NCBI GenBank assembly: GCA_002633025.1
Contig: NMRB01002322.1
Coordinates: forward strand, 48,447-112,446
From: Notospermus geniculatus
Lineage: Eukaryota > Nemertea > Pilidiophora > Heteronemertea > Lineidae
Reading direction: 5' to 3'
Length of the DNA stretch: 64,000 nt
Of this stretch, positions 22,530-35,500 are shown piece after piece. A program made the translations under genes and the position numbers. Below the pieces are notes generated by a model. The model ran no database searches and had not been told where the DNA came from. It saw only the letters and a list, made by a program, of their open reading frames with translations. Within the stretch, counting starts at the first letter, position 1. Each line of letters begins with the position of its first letter.

Positions 22530-22535
22530 AATAAA
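22530..22535 (+). terminator. PIGT poly(A) signal candidate
   Basis: AATAAA about 515 bp after the PIGT stop codon is the first canonical hexamer I noticed downstream. The 3' UTR from 22017 shows no other gene. Confidence 0.5.
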
Positions 22536-22680
22536 ATGAACAAGTTAAAATGTTGTTCTTTCTTTGCATTTCTGAATGATAGGTTGAGAACTGAACCATT
22601 ATACTGGAGGCTACTTTATCATATATATGTATATCTGATGAGGTCCCATTCCGTATGTGCCAAGTTTAACTTTGATTCAC

Positions 22681-23528
22681 TGGCATAGGTCATAGATCAC
22701 AGACCAAGATCATCTTAACTGTCCACCAATGTGTGTGGTGGTCTAGGAAAATCCGGCGGATGTAGCATTTGACAAGTGTTAATGGCCTTGGTGAACCCGC
22801 ACATTTCAACAGCGGAGATGAACTACGTAATACATGTAGGTGAACAGTAGCAGATCAATGCACAGGCAATCTGACAGCCCTTGTTGATCATTCAGCGGCA
22901 TCCGCCAGGTTTTTTCCCAGACCGCCAAGAGAGGAGACCCTGCTAACACAGGAACACTCCTCAGTACAAGTGTCCAGACTGACCAGATTGTAACGAAACT
23001 GCATAAATAACAGATGAAACACAGTATTTGTTTGTTACAAGATATGTATTGTACAAAGTGAGCATACATGTACATGTACACATTAACCATGTACATGTAC
23101 ATTCATACGAGCACTATACACGGCGCTACATTGGTATAACATCATACATATATTACAGTGACCATTTAGCAACGAATGTAGCTACAGTATGCATCTGGTA
23201 CATTACAGGAAAATACATGTACCGGTATGTAAAGCACTACATGTAGAATACATGTACGGGTAGAATATCTCTGCAAAATGCAACTGATCAGAGGTGAAGC
23301 GATTTTGAAAAGTGGACAACTACCATCCACACATGTATTACCGGTACTCAATAACCACCAGGACAATAAGAAATATGTACATGTATTGAGTAAGAAAATA
23401 TTTTAGAAGCAGAATCAGTCTGTCATGAATCAGTCATACGTCTGTTATATTGCACATCTTTTTGGTCAGGGCCCTTCAATAGACTGGAATTTCGAATCAG
23501 AAAAGTGGAAGTTTGCAATCTCTCAGTG
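22681..23528. other. PIGT-EXOC2 convergent intergenic stretch
   Basis: There is no gene here. 23040-23270 is crowded with TACATGTA-type palindromes and short repeats (TACATGTACATGTA), typical of this genome. The EXOC2 stop lies at 23529. Confidence 0.6.
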
Positions 23529-26500
23529 TTATACCTCAGATGTTTGACTGTCCTTCTGATCCACTTTCAGGGATAGCAGGTGAAAACGCATTTTTGCCTT
23601 GAAAGCGTTCTGAAGTTCTTCAAGCAATCTGTAATCAAAGGAAATAAATACTATCATAAATACATGTATAAAGAACATATAAGATTACCAATACACATGT
23701 GCAGCAACAAAGGCTGTTACATAATATACTTACGTTCGAGACTCTGCTATTGTGATTTCTTGAACACAGTCCTGAGCTTCGCGGAATGAATTCCTGCAAC
23801 AAAAGGAATGCCCGTAAAGTGTAAGACATCACGAGAATCTTTGCTAACTGTTCATGAATCAGAGTTATCCCTGGGCTGACATTCTTTTGAAATCCCTTTA
23901 TTGTCACTACATGTACACGGTCACAAAAACTTGTCTTCACTTTCTGGTGAGCAACTGTCTGGCATGGATCCAGAGAGGGCACCCCCGGCAGATGCCCCCC
24001 TTTTGGCCGACAAATCTGTAAAATCGACCATGAAATTCTGGAATTTGATGCAAATTTCAATGTTCCTAGCACAGGACGGTGCCCCCTCTTTTCCCAAATC
24101 CTCCCCTGACTTGGGCAACTGAGGCAGCTAAAGTCTGTCCCAGCCAAGAGTGTAGCGGCACTGCATCAATAAGCCTATCAGATTTCATCCAGAAATGCCA
24201 GGCAGACCATAGGAAATACACTTGACCACATGGATGGTTTATGGCTCGTTGACAGTGTTAATTGCCTGCACTGCTGGTGCCATTTGATCTTGCCGCTACA
24301 CTCTTGGCTGGGACAGACTTTAGTTTTACCTGGCTTCATCTGTAATGTAGATATCCAAAGCATCTTGTAGGGCAAACAACTCCAGGCGACCCTGAAAAAC
24401 AAACCATGCACTAGGACTATCAGTAAGGGATGGTAAGATAAACGTGAACTTGATTGAATACTGAACGATAAGGCACAGAACTGAAATGAGTACCGGGTAA
24501 AAGTAGTCTAGAATTCACGCATTTACCTGGACAGCACCATAATTACTAAACGCTGTGACACACTGGAACAATCGGGCCAATTCATCGGCGACAGACTGAA
24601 TAACCTTGTGCATGACCCTCGTCACAAAAGCCGGTGATATCGAGCAAACCTCTGCATGGACTGCTATCAGTCCCATCAGGGTAACCTTGATGTAGTTACG
24701 GACACCTGAAAATGAGACCGAGTATAGTCAATTTACTATATAGTCCAACCAGTATAGTCAATTTACTATATAGTCCAACCAGTTTTGTCAATTTACTCAT
24801 TTGTAGTTGTGACCTATCGCGTTACAAAGTACACTGGTAGGCACATGGTGAACACAGTGCAAATGTTGTTGTTTGGCAACTTACCTGTGGGTTTTGAACA
24901 GTTCTTCCAGTCAAACTTTCCAGCATACATGTTTGGCTCCAGGACACCAATGATAGGATTGGCCTTCTCTTCTACATAAGCATCAAACAACTTGTCATCA
25001 AGTTTATGATATCCAGTCTGGGCTAACTGAAATGCAAAACATAACTCAGACCACTGAACACCGGGCCTGAATTATCAAATTTAAAGGGCCACGGATATTG
25101 CCACTTTTTGTCGACAGCCCGCACCGCCGGCAGTGATTGCATTATTCTCTGATGCCCTAGTTTTCCTTTCGCCCCAGTGTTGGGAGAATGTATGGTTACA
25201 ATAGAGCTGCCATGCTGGAGGACACATGCTGCAGAGGCGCAGCGAAATGAGACAAGCATGCCCCAATGACGTTACGTCAAACAATGGCGTGGCGCACTTC
25301 ACGCAAGTCACGTCACGGTCGGCTCACACCTCTGTGCCCTGTGTACTCCAGAATGGCTGCCAGGATGACGTCACTGCAAAGCCTCTATACAATGCATATG
25401 TGGAGACCCTAGGAACGAGAGTTACTCTACATTGTCAATAGCGGTCTCCCTTAATGCGGGTATGTTTAGCACCCCTTTAAGTTAATAACGATGCATTCGA
25501 TATTCAGCATTCATTCAAAAAGGGTTTTGATTCAATACATGGAGTTTTTCACCAAGAATCACTTGACATAAATGTCATAAGAAATCCTTACCATCAAAGC
25601 TTTGTTCATTTCAGGATAACCATGTTTCTCAAAGTTTTCAATGAGCCTAGGAATGACTCGCTCGACCGTGTTGTTGGTGTTACTCAGCATGATTATGAGC
25701 CGCCTGTCAAGTGGTGGGATTGAGTCACCCTTTCCATCCTTGTGACCGCTCGATGCTTTACCGGAGGACCGCTTGCTGCCGAGACAAAATGAAATTGAAC
25801 TCTATAACAACACATAAAATCAGAGTATGCGGCCTTCAATGAGAGAAAGTGTCACCAAAATTTGTGAAATTTTTAGCTTGCTTGTAACATTACTGTCACA
25901 GAATTCATGGATGAAAGGACACTATAGACCTTTCCAACAAAGATGGGGTCTAACAGTTCTCACTGTATGACATCAGAAGCACAATACCATTCAATGGCCG
26001 CTGGCATGCTAAGCTGGTCAAGCAGGCAATCGATGGGCACAAAAGTTTAGGTAAAATAACTGTCTAAGAGGATGCGTTTGGTAGTGTTATATCATGCTTG
26101 GACAACGAATGGCCACAACATCATGTGGGAGAACTGGTCAGCCACCATCTTTGTTAGAAAGGTCTGTACTTACCTCTTCTTATGTTTTGGACCAGCGCTG
26201 CCATGGAATGCTAAATCTTCCAGACAGAGTTGGAAGGCTTGGATGAGTTGTACCACGAGGGAGTAGGCTTCCTTCTGCACCAGTCTGTGGCTGAAGATCT
26301 CAGTCTCGCCCTGTTTTATCTTCATTACGACCTCGTGGAGGTGTTGGATCGTTTCATTGACGACATTTTCAAAGAGAATTGGCTGGAAATGGAATTTTTG
26401 ACTGAATTAGAAGTCTCTTGCGCCAGTGTCAATACTCAGCATAGAAAGCAATCCTTGTCATGGAGTATTTTGGCAGAACTGTTGAATACCGCTTTACATA

Positions 26501-29500
26501 CCTGAAACCAGTGCATGTTGGGGGGGGGGGTCATGACAATAGTGAGGTTTTGCAAACCTACGTTTTACATTTACGATTACAATTTGAAAACGTCATGACG
26601 TCGGCTCTGCGGGACGTTTTTACGTGCAAATCGCTTGCTACACGTAAGAAACTTACGATTTAACCAAAGCCAAATATTTCATTTTTGTAATCCAAGAATT
26701 CGCCTGCACTTTAACACATTCATAAATGGGTATATTTCGCAGTTGCAGCAAAAATGACAAGAAGATTGCTTGGCACATCTGCCGTGGAGCACTTGCCAAA
26801 CATGGGATACATCGACCCTCTTTTCACCTGGCACGGTGAAAAGTCAAATGATGACACCATCGCGTCACGTTCTTTCTTGACATGAGGCGTGACGTCGTCA
26901 AATCGTAATCGTAAATACAAAACGTAAGCTTGCAAAACCTCCCTATTAAGTTGCGGGTACCATGCTCATTTATGCACTGCTCAGCGATCAGGCACATTGC
27001 TCATAACTCCACAACGTTATAATTTTGAAAGTTAGTGCTCACAGGTGCCATGTTGTAGCCTTCGAGTCACGACATTTAAAATTCACTCACCAATTGTGTT
27101 GTACCTCCATACTCATCACTGACCTCAACCACCCATGTTTCTCGTGTGTGCAAGTTGTGAATGTCTGCAATGCAACAGGAATGCCATAGAATACAAATAC
27201 ATGTACTCGGTATGTTATTAGCCTTTGGACATACATGTACTTGTAAGAAGTGGACATACTTGTAAGAAGTGAAAGGAGCAGCTTGACTTACCATCAACAG
27301 CCTGTTTGAGTAGGGTAGACATACAGTGTGTTCTCATATCAAAGGCAAGATCCTGAAGCACTTCTACGCTATCTCCCATCAGGTCGATGTTGGAAAGTGA
27401 CATAACACAAGATCTGTATCAAGAAAAGATCATATAAATTGAACATCATATAGATAGAACAGCATACACGACAAATAGGAGTAGAATACATGCAGGATAG
27501 AATTAGGATCATCAAATGAGCCTGCGTTGGCTTAGAGTGTTGGACATGTGACTGAGTGGCCGCAGGTTCCACTCCCCATTGAGTCGCACTCTGTACATGT
27601 ACTTTCAAGTGAGCAAGTGAGCTGCTCCTTGAGTTCCCGAGAAAGGTTTCTGGAGAGACTGTGGAAATAATGTGCTTTATTGAGACTGTATAAAGGCCTG
27701 TTTCCACTACAGCGGATTCCGCCGTGGCTTGCGACGAGCGGATTGGTTTTCACAGGCATTGGGATAATCAACAGGCCATGTATTTTTAAACCATCAACGC
27801 ATTATCCAGAGCCCTGTGAAAATAGCACCACTCGCTGCAAACCATGACGGAACCCGCTGTTGTGGAAACGGGCCTTTAGAGTAGAAAGCACAAAAGTCTA
27901 GCATTATTATCATTTATTATTTTACATACTGGAATATACACTACCTGAAGTGCCTCAGACTTTCTGACAGTCAGATGGAATCCATCTGACTTGGGAAAAT
28001 CTGGGGCATTTGTATGACAAACATAAAGTAAAATGCATTGGGTGTCCATTGGATTATGCACCAGTTCTGCAAATATCACATTTAAACTCACCTGATATAT
28101 CTAACACAATGTGGTAACCATGCCCCTGGAATGTCTATCCTTGGGTCTGGCCAATGACCATAATGTTTCCGTTCCTTCCTGTCCAGACTTTCCAGCGAGT
28201 CGGGTAAGAAAGCAGCTCGAAGCAGGTTGGAGAACATGTTGATGACTTCAGATATCATGGCCTATAAACAGAAGAAAGTTTCGACATTGAATAGTCTCAG
28301 AATGAACGTGAAATGCCATCATTAAAGGTGAACATTTTTTGGGAGGGGCTGGGAGCAGGGGAGGCTTCACCTTTGAAAAGAAAACAGAGAAAGCAAGTTT
28401 AAGTGAGAGCTTTCTTGATATCCTTGGACTCACCTTGAATTGGGCATGTTTTGATGTATCGATTGACATCGCCTTGTCTCCCGGCTGGAAAGAATGGAAA
28501 ATAATGCATTGTGTAACGTAACGTGTATTTGAATATTTCAATGAAATACAGTAGAACTCGCATATAACGGCCTTGCATATACCGGACAATCACCTATAAC
28601 ATACTGAAACCGGAAGTCCCGATCCTGTTATATATAAGATATAAAATATAACAGACAAAAATTGCTGGTCCCAATCAGTAGATTATATGCGAGTTCTACT
28701 GTACTTAAGATTTTTTAAAAAGTTTATGGTAATATTTCATGATAGTTACTTCTTTTATGAATAACTGCCCTGCAAAGTACGCTTGTCCCAGTCTCCAGAG
28801 GTCTGGTAAACTGTCAGTTAGAATGGCTGTGAGTTCCTCCACAAACTGGACCTTCTGTGGGTGTTTGATGCTTTGTACACTCGTCGGGCTGTTAGTACCA
28901 TTAGGGTCAAGTGCTGCAGAGACAGAGAAAGAGCAATTCAAAACGTATTTCACAAACATACATACAGTCCACCCAAAAATTATTTGTACACTTTGAAAAA
29001 AGGCTGTGATTGTTACAATTTTTCATAAATCCTTTCGAAACTTATATATAATATGCGCATGCTTGCCCACTACGAACTGCACAAGAAATTTTGAGATTTC
29101 ATTTAACGCCCTTAGTATATGATGTAACAATGTGATTTTCCAGGACCAAAAATTATTTGTACACTTCTATAACTCCAATGTTTTGTCGGAGTTCTCACCC
29201 TAAAAAGTAAAATCATGAATTAAAACTTGCAGCTGGGTTGTGGAGAAAGATGAGAAACCAAAATATGATGAAAATTGGTATTACATAATCTTGGAGTATA
29301 CACAGGGTATCAAAAAATGTAGACAGTTGAATTTCTGACCTTTCGACCAAAAACTGATGTTCTGGGATTTATTTTTGGATTGATTTAATATAGAAACATG
29401 AAAGAAGGTCAGTCCCTGAGAAACCAGCCTTAGCAACCTTAGTTCGGCCGTCTAAAGGCAACATATCTATTGGATTCTTAATAATCTGATGATGAAATTT

Positions 29501-32500
29501 TTATACAACACCCTGTATATTTTCAACACATCAGAATGTCGAATCCATTTAGGCATGATCAATGAATATGAACATTATACACTCAAGAAAACATAAACTA
29601 AAATGCTAAATATGTCTCTATTTGCTCTGGAGGGTATGATTTCCTTAATGTACTGTAATAACAAGCATGTGTAGTGCATTATCCTGTACATTTTAGTTGC
29701 AATATTGGTACTTGGAAGAAGCCGCAGCCTCTGAAGCAATAAAAGTCATCTTGGGTATTTATAATTTATGTGATCTGTTAGGATATTGTTCACATGCACT
29801 GATCATCTCCAAATGGGATCAAATTACTGATGTATCGATGATACACAGGGTGATTTATAAACAACGTCATGATCAGTACATCAGTAAAACACCCGACGAG
29901 GGTTTGTTATGCAACTTACACCAGGTATTTTGATCTTGTTGTGTGGGAATGAACCTCCTTTTACTTTCCTGGTACAACTGTTCAGAAAGAAATGCCAAAA
30001 GCAACGATTTTGTACAAAATACTAGAATTTTCAAATGTCTACATTTTGTGGTACCCCCTGTATACCCGAACGTTATGTAACAACAATTTTCACCATATTT
30101 TGATTTCTCATCTCTCTCTGCAACCAACTTACAAGTTTTGATTCATGATTTAACTTTTAAAGGTGAAAACTCCCGCAAAACATTGGAGGCATAGAAGTGT
30201 ACAAATATATTTTGGTTGTGGAAAATCACAATATTATAAAACAGACCAAGGACGTTCAATGAAATGTCGAAGTTTCTTATACAGTTTATAGTGGGCATGC
30301 TTACGCATATTATATACAAGTTTTGAAAGGATTTATCAAAAATTATAACAACCACAGCCCTTTTTCAAAGTGTACAAATAATTTTTGGGTGGACTGTAAA
30401 TATATCGACTGCAAATCCACAAAACTGCAACTTTCAGTGAACTCAAATCAAAAACAGTCCCCCCTTGCCACAACGAACCTGACTATTATGAACTGTCGAA
30501 TGCAACGATCTTGACCCTTGGCTCCAAACTTTTCATGTTACGGTCCACTTCAAGACTTGCTCTGATACACCAGCTCAGACCACCAAGTTCCCAAGCGCGT
30601 GGCCGTCATCACGAGTCCGTTGGCTTTGCCAAAACGAGCTAACATGCCAATCACAAGTTTGGTTCTGAATCAATCCTGGTAGTGTACCAAATTACCTGAT
30701 TACTGTACATGTATATCAATCTACATGTACATGTATATTGAGGAAATGTATATGAAACTCACCTGGGTCTGCTTCCGATGCTCTGGTTATGCCAATTCGC
30801 CGCATAACTGGAAGAAAAACCCCGGCATTTGAAATTAAATATCACATAATCAACTCGGAAATCATGTGGAAGAACGCACATGCTGCCACTTGTGGACCCT
30901 TCATTGAAATAGCGTTGAAGGCCTTTTTGCGGGAACCACACCGCAAACGCACCAGACTCCGGTTCTGGTGTAAACGCTCCTTAACTGCAGACCTTGAAAA
31001 GCCATGGCAACGGGAAAGAACACAAACTTATAGCTTCAGTTCGTTTGGTTTTTATGTTTTATCAAGCATACCTGATTTTGGCAAAGTGTGATAAGTTCCG
31101 GGAGGCGGGCTGACGCTGACTGATGGCGAGTGATGGTATTCACTTCTGTAGATCTCATTATCTGAAGGGAAAAGCCTGAACTTCAAAATCCCGATCAATT
31201 GGAGAAAACTCTCCAAAGGGAAAATGTAGGCCTACCGTACTTTATTCAAATTTCAGTGCATGTAGCAGGAAAAATATTCAATAAAAGCTGTGGCAATACT
31301 TCGGTTATTGTCATTGCTCCATTTTTTAATGTTAAGAATGACAATTTTTTTTATTTTGAAGCAAGGGTATTGCAGAAAAATTTTGGTTCTGAGAAAATAT
31401 AGACAACAGCGATCACAGGGTAACAATTTGTGGCAGCAATGATGAATTTTAATTTACTTCTACACATCACTTGTCTTATGAATTGAAAACTACCGAAAGA
31501 ACTAGAATGTTAACGATGGCAGCAAATAGTAGCATATTCATTCTGAATACATCATGCTTGAGGAGATAAAGTGCAAGAGTTGCCACTTTTTAAGGTTAAA
31601 CTACAGTTCAAGAATTGTACATGCTATCAGGAGGCTGCCTCAGATACAGATACAGATGAAGAATGAATGAAATCAGTTCATACTACAAGAAATATATTAG
31701 CCTTGTTACAAACCACACTAAAAGAATGATAGAGCACATACACTGACAGAAACAGAAAGAATGATTAAATGGTTAACAGATGAAGCACTATTTGCGGTGT
31801 TGCTGTTATGATGCAACGCGATATTTACCCAACTGGTTACTTTCAGCCTGCAGATCACAAAATTCATTTGTGGCAGGGCAGAAGATGTTTTACAGCAGCA
31901 AACTAGTTGTGGACAAGGGGTGAGTTATGATGTCATCCACAGAAGCAGACGATTATGGGAATATGATGAAGGTACCGGTAACTTTTTTTATTATTAGGTA
32001 AGGGCTGAGAGTTACAGGAACTTAAGGTGCTGCCCCATATTCTTGTACAACTTGGCTCTTACTGGGCAACTGCTTCCCTCCAAATGCGTAACCACAGTGG
32101 CGCATCAATAGGCTTCCCACAAGCTCACACCCCTAGAAACCGAGCAAACCTGCTCTGTTCCTAGGGTGTGAGCTTGTGGGAGGGGTGTGAGTTTGTGGGA
32201 GGCCTATTGATGCGCCACTGTGGCATAACCAAGTTAGTAACTCATTTTTCCATCAAAATTGAGTTGATACTATTTTTGGAGTTTCTGTGGTGTAAGACTC
32301 CAATTTTGATGAAAAAGTGAGTTACTGGGTTCTGCCTTTGAATGGGGATTGCTGGAGAAAACAATGGGCAGTATGTGTCATTGGTCTTGGCGCAACTCGA
32401 GTAGAAACCAACAATGGTGAATAGCCCAGTAAGAGTGAATTTGCACGAGAAAACGACCATCACGGGAAGGAATACCTCGAGTTGTTATTGTACATTGAAC

Positions 32501-35500
32501 GTGGGCAACCAAAACCAGGAAAGGATGCAAGCAAAGACGGGACAGAACCAAGAATGGCAAGCAATCAACCTCATCACCAGGAATGAACACCAGTATTACA
32601 CAATATGCCATGCATATCAGTGCATGTACATAAGCTGTACATATTTGTAGACGAAGACCATAGTTTGGTTTATGTGAACAATGTATACAGGAATCCAGAA
32701 GTGACACACAGGGGATGAGGTTGAGAAGAGACAGGTTGCTACCTGGAGGAAGCTGGTCATCTCGACTAGCCGAATCTGCAACTGGGCGGAAAATGAAATA
32801 CATGTACAATGTAGTAACACAACACGAAGTGGTATCTTATGGGCGTAAATGTGGTTGAAATGAAGAAAATAGGATAAAAACAGAGAAAACACTATACAGA
32901 AGGGACGGGAGACTTTGCAAAACTGCAAATTTTTTCATACTCAATGGAATTCACTCTTGATAATATAAAGATACTGGGTAAATTATAAAATGACACGGGA
33001 AAATCTCAAAAATTTTTGACAATTTTTTAAACAATTTATGAACAAAGGAAGCTAGTAAACAGAATATCAATCAGCAGCATGTTATGACGAAAAATAGTGC
33101 CAATGGCACTGTGCCCGCTTGGCTTTTTAGCACAGTGGTGGAAAAAATAAGCCATATCAGAATCCCATACAAGCCATATTTGACCAAAGCGTTCATAGCA
33201 GATTTTGTGAGTTTGGATTTGGCCTCCAGGGCCCATATTCATAAAACCTTGCTAGCTTAGTTGGCTGCTAGTTGTGTACATTGGCCTGTACAAACTAGGC
33301 ACTTTAGCAGGCAACTAAGCCAAGCAGGGTTTTATGAATATGGGTCCTGGTGGCAAAGTCAAGAATTAGATTTCACCAATACTTTGTCAGGATGTCACTA
33401 CAACCTAGAGGTAAATACATACAAAGATTCAATACAATAGCTCACACGATTATCAAAATATAACCCTTTTAAGTTGTCACAAAACGCCCCCTACCTACCA
33501 AAATAGGAATCGCATCGCACCCAAAATCAAACTTGACCTAGATTTTTTGGTCATAAACACCTGTATGCAATATGACAATGATCCTTCCAGAACTGAAGGC
33601 GCTATCCATCTGACAAGGAAAAATTTGATATTTTCGTTTTGGCCCCCTAGTGGCAAAGTCAAGAATCAGATTGCGCCAAAATTTCGTGTGCACGTCACCA
33701 CAAACTAGAGGTACATACATACAAAGTTTCATCACGATAGCTCAAGCCATTCTCAAAATACAGGCCTTTGAATTTTTTCACAAAACGCCCCCTACTGGCC
33801 AAAGTAGGAATTGCATCGCACCCAAAATCGAACTTGACCTAGATTTTGTGGTCATACACACCCATATGCAATATGAAAATGATCCGTCAAAAACTGAAGG
33901 CACTATCCATCTGACAAGGGAAAAGTTTACGGACACACGCACGCACGCACGCACGCACTAACGCACGACAGACCACCACTAAAGGCGCCAAGCACAGCAT
34001 AAGCCCTTTTGGCCTATGGGCCAAGCGGGCTAAAAATGACCTGAAATTGCAAGGCAATATATTTTAATTCAAGTCAATTTAAGCAAATAAAAGAAAGAGC
34101 TAAATACATGTTCCAACTAAAATAGTACAACAATACTTCTGGACCATGCAAAAATTGCTAAGTTTGAAAGTCCTGACAACCAATGACCTTGACCTGAATG
34201 CCAATTGGGCCTTGACCTTCTAAAATAACCTTGACACCTACCTGCAGCCAAGTGTTCATCTTTACAGTTATTCATCAATGTAATGAGCCATTTCTGTTGA
34301 TTGACTAGACACTCCCAGGCAGGATCTCCGTGAAACTCAAGACTAACCAGGTACCTGAAAAGGAAATGATTTAGTAAATGGCATTGCAAGTATTTAAACA
34401 TGGATGTACCGGTATGGTACAAACACCAAATAACAAATCCCTTCCTCTAATATCAACCTTCGTTTTGATTACCGTAACAATATCTTCTTCATTCATAACA
34501 AACGACCTGTACAGTGGAACCTTTCTTTGCGGGCACCTCTGCCTGGAGGACACCTCTCTATTAAGGACACAGGACACGGAAGTTCAGTCCGAAACTGGTC
34601 ATTTCAACCAATTTTGATCTCTTAATCAGGACCCTCTCAATTACGAACAGCAACTACCAGTGCCGAAGGTGTCCTTAAAGATTTTTTTCCACTGTACCGG
34701 GTACATTTCACCAGCTCACCTGATTAATTTCTTCTGCTCGTCCAATGTGGATGGAAGCTGAAGCAGTTTCTTGTGAAGTGTTCCCCGGAATGCCGAGATT
34801 CTTTGTTCCACTTCCATGTACACTACAAAGAACACACACAGAGGGAATTACATGTACATATATGAAGAACACACGTCAAGAGGATGAAATGTTTCAAGTA
34901 CATGTATTCAGATATAAGGTATTCATGTCTTTAAAAGCCTACAAATTGCAAGCATGAAAACCAAGCACAAAGAATGTGACTCACCTTTCTTGAAAATCTG
35001 GACTTCAGTGTTCCCAAACAGAGATTTGGCACGGGCGTAATCATTGATGACCAAGTCATAGTCTCCCTGTAAAAAGTATGGAAGAATCGAAGAATAATTC
35101 AGCATCATTTCAGTTCAACACAAACAGTTGATGGAACGTGAAAATCTTTGACCACATAAAAGGTCAGTTTAAAAAGATTAAAAGCAGCTCTCTTGGTCTG
35201 AATAATAGACGAAGAAAGACAGCAAAGCCTATGCGAAGTAATGCCAAATTTCAATAGAATAAAATAATGTACCTTCTTAATATTTCTTTCAATGGTGCAC
35301 GGCAGGTTAAAAAGGAATTTGAATCTGCTGAGCACGCTCAGTGCGTTCCTTGTGGCGTCTGCTCGATCCTTCCTCCCCAGTACGTCCATGAAGAGGGCAT
35401 CAGCACAATCGTTACTCTGCTGAAGGACATTTTCCAACTGATCTGTCAGTGTCGCCCCCTTTTGGCTTGTTTCATCTTCAAGGAGTTTTTTATGCATACC

